Assembly (NCBI GenBank): GCA_028565635.1
Contig: JAOXYB010060735.1
Span: 1-10,717, forward strand
Length of the DNA stretch: 10,717 bases
Origin: Phoronis ovalis
Taxonomy: Eukaryota; Phoronida; Phoronidae
Reading direction: 5' to 3'
Of the stretch, positions 9,681 to 10,717 are shown one piece after another. How positions within the stretch are numbered: the first letter of the stretch is position 1; each line of letters begins with the position of its first letter. Under the pieces are notes generated by a model. It was not told the DNA's origin, searched no databases, and worked only from the letters and a program-made list of their open reading frames with translations. Made by a program: the position numbers and the translations under genes.

Positions 9681-10088
9681 CTAGGCTTGTGTATACCTTT
9701 GTGCCCTTGCATGAATGGCAAGCATTTCTTCATAGTGTCTTGTTACATCTGCTAGCACTGGTGCCCTTTCTATGGCCTCAGCAGACTTATTAGCACCTAT
9801 TGCTTTAGAACCTTTTCTTTTTTGATGATGTTTTTCTTGGTGCATATTTGCAGCTTTGTTTCTGTCAATCTTACCCTCATAACATGCCTTCCAACTTGAA
9901 CATCTCGTCACACTTCTTTCAGGAAGTAATATTTCAGTCTTTAAAATATAATCTGCACCCATTTTTAAATATTGGGATCTTGTTGACTTGTATACAAAAA
10001 TGGCAGCGAACATCTCAACAGTTTGTTTTTGTGCTGCATTTTGCCAATATTCTCGGGTACTTCTACATTGGTGGGAGCTGTGTCTAGG
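9681..10088 (-). CDS. Candidate terminal exon or gene fragment of unknown family
   Basis: This minus-strand frame is open from 10088 down to TAG at 9683-9681; the first ATG is at 10013. The translation has a composition unlike chance frames in this AT-rich DNA: it is rich in Ala, Glu, Arg, Lys and Gln with few Cys or Phe. It contains a mixed helical stretch (EYWQNAAQKQTVEMFAAI), then YLKMGADYILKTEILLPERS, a basic His/Lys-rich region (HQEKHHQKRKGSK) and a likely C-terminal helix (VTRHYEEMLAIHARAQRYTQA without its first residues). I do not recognise the family. TTTGTCGCTGCAG just upstream (10099 side), with a branch-like CTAAC further up, resembles a splice acceptor, and CACAG at 10082-10078 is another. 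Just upstream a different frame also reads protein-like (DDLDTAPTNVEVPE, 10092-10051), which suggests a 1-base frameshift near 10050. So this may be a decayed exon or carry a sequencing error. It could be the 3' end of a host gene or of a mobile-element protein. Confidence 0.35.
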   Translation of the reverse strand, partial: PRHSSHQCRSTREYWQNAAQKQTVEMFAAIFVYKSTRSQYLKMGADYILKTEILLPERSVTRCSSWKACYEGKIDRNKAANMHQEKHHQKRKGSKAIGANKSAEAIERAPVLADVTRHYEEMLAIHARAQRYTQA

Positions 10089-10680
10089 TCATCTATCCCT
10101 GCAGCGACAAATTAATCATATTACCATTGAAATATGGTTAGCAAAATGATCTTCATGTGAAGTACTTGTAAAAAGTTACTAACAAGAGCTATAGGATGAC
10201 AATAAATCATTTTTAATTACGCAACACTTAATCAGCTTCTATCTTTAAACAAATCCACAAACAAATTTAGAGCAACAACTCAAAAGTAAATATCAAAATA
10301 TTTAATGTTTTCACGGTAAACTCAAGAAGAAAAGCTTCCGTTGTTGTCAATACAAAATCCTGATGTGCTTCAAAGGCACTGTTTACATTACCATTTATGC
10401 TTATCCTGGCAAAAATGCTCTTGAACTACTACCTTCTTGACAGGTAGTGTTATTTTCATACATAACCTTGAACAGCTTCTGAAAAAGTATGTTGATGTGG
10501 ACTTAAAAAAACTAAAAAAATGTTAATGTTTATTTCTCTTTTTTATGTCTTTTACATCAGTGTTTTTAATTATCCTGCAAAAAAATTTTTTTACTATCAT
10601 ATGTATGTTGGGTGTTTGCCGTCCACAAGGACTTGTAAAGTTCGCAAGCCTTCCAGTGAAATGAATAATTCATGACCTTG
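10089..10680. other. AT-rich stretch with one weak minus-strand open frame and small hairpins
   Basis: A minus-strand frame without an internal Met is open from 10425 to TAA 10269-10267. Its middle (GNVNSAFEAHQDFVLTTTEA) has a more protein-like composition than its surroundings and follows TTTTTGCCAG, a plausible splice acceptor. No good splice donor is seen, and it may be chance. There is also a 7-bp hairpin, ACTACCT (10428-10434) with AGGTAGT (10442-10448), and a perfect 14-bp A7T7 palindrome at 10579-10592. Confidence 0.4.
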
Positions 10681-10713
10681 TGACGTCATATTTAAATATC
10701 TTGGTCACGTGAC
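10681..10713. promoter_or_regulatory. CRE-like, AT and E-box-like palindrome cluster
   Basis: Three perfect palindromes sit together: TGACGTCA (10681-10688), the consensus cAMP-response element bound by CREB/ATF-type bZIP factors; ATATTTAAATAT (10688-10699); and GTCACGTGAC (10704-10713), a CACGTG E-box with the flanks favoured by USF/MITF/TFEB-type bHLH-ZIP factors. The CRE is also preceded by GACCTTG, and GTGAC/GTCAC arms around the AT core make the whole an imperfect larger palindrome. It may be a proximal promoter of a gene to the right, or the end of a mobile element cut by the window edge. Confidence 0.35.
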
Positions 10714-10717
10714 AATA

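Noticed and set aside
9681-10425. Faint resemblance of the two minus-strand frames to the histone-fold CHRAC1/POLE4 family (QD-VLT-TEAF pattern and a YLKM word)
   Set aside because: It rests on a few scattered identities with forced gaps, and would need a profile search. It is not strong enough to name the frames.
1-10717. CRISPR array, bacterial operon or phage genes
   Set aside because: No regularly spaced identical repeats, no closely packed genes with ribosome binding sites, and the content is animal-like.

Overview
This window looks like AT-rich, mostly non-coding nuclear DNA from a metazoan, probably a marine invertebrate. The clues are roughly one-third GC by eye, no operon-like gene packing or Shine-Dalgarno-led genes, a decayed animal-type hnRNP gene copy, tRNA-derived and inverted-repeat repetitive elements, and AGGTCA-type repeats. 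The species cannot be named from the sequence. I see no intact, confidently identifiable protein-coding gene.

Layout. Positions 1-1435 hold AT-rich DNA with simple-sequence tracts. Positions about 1440-1775 hold a likely tRNA-derived SINE relic on the minus strand. Positions 2505-2863 hold a diverged repeat built on AGGTCA half-sites, with two exact 5-bp-spaced direct repeats (DR5). Positions 4392-4825 hold a short non-autonomous transposon-like element with imperfect inverted ends (GGGGGG core), an 8-bp flanking duplication (ATTTCAGT) and an internal array of about 15-bp words. Positions about 5996-6768 hold a heavily broken, intronless copy of a two-RRM, glycine-rich hnRNP gene, probably a processed pseudogene. 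Positions 6769-9300 are AT-rich with no recognisable gene. Positions 9328-9505 contain two clear hairpin-forming sequences.

On the minus strand, 9681-10088 is the best candidate for living coding sequence. It is an open frame of non-random composition with a plausible splice acceptor at its 5' side, but its family is not recognised. A second, weaker minus-strand open frame lies upstream of it (10267-10425). The right edge (10681-10713) packs three perfect palindromes, CRE-like, AT-only and E-box-like, into 33 bp. They could belong to a promoter or a repeat that continues outside the window.

Nothing here works as a multi-gene system. The value of the window lies in its fossil elements: the retrocopy, the inverted-repeat element with its preserved target duplication, the AGGTCA repeat and the tRNA-derived SINE.
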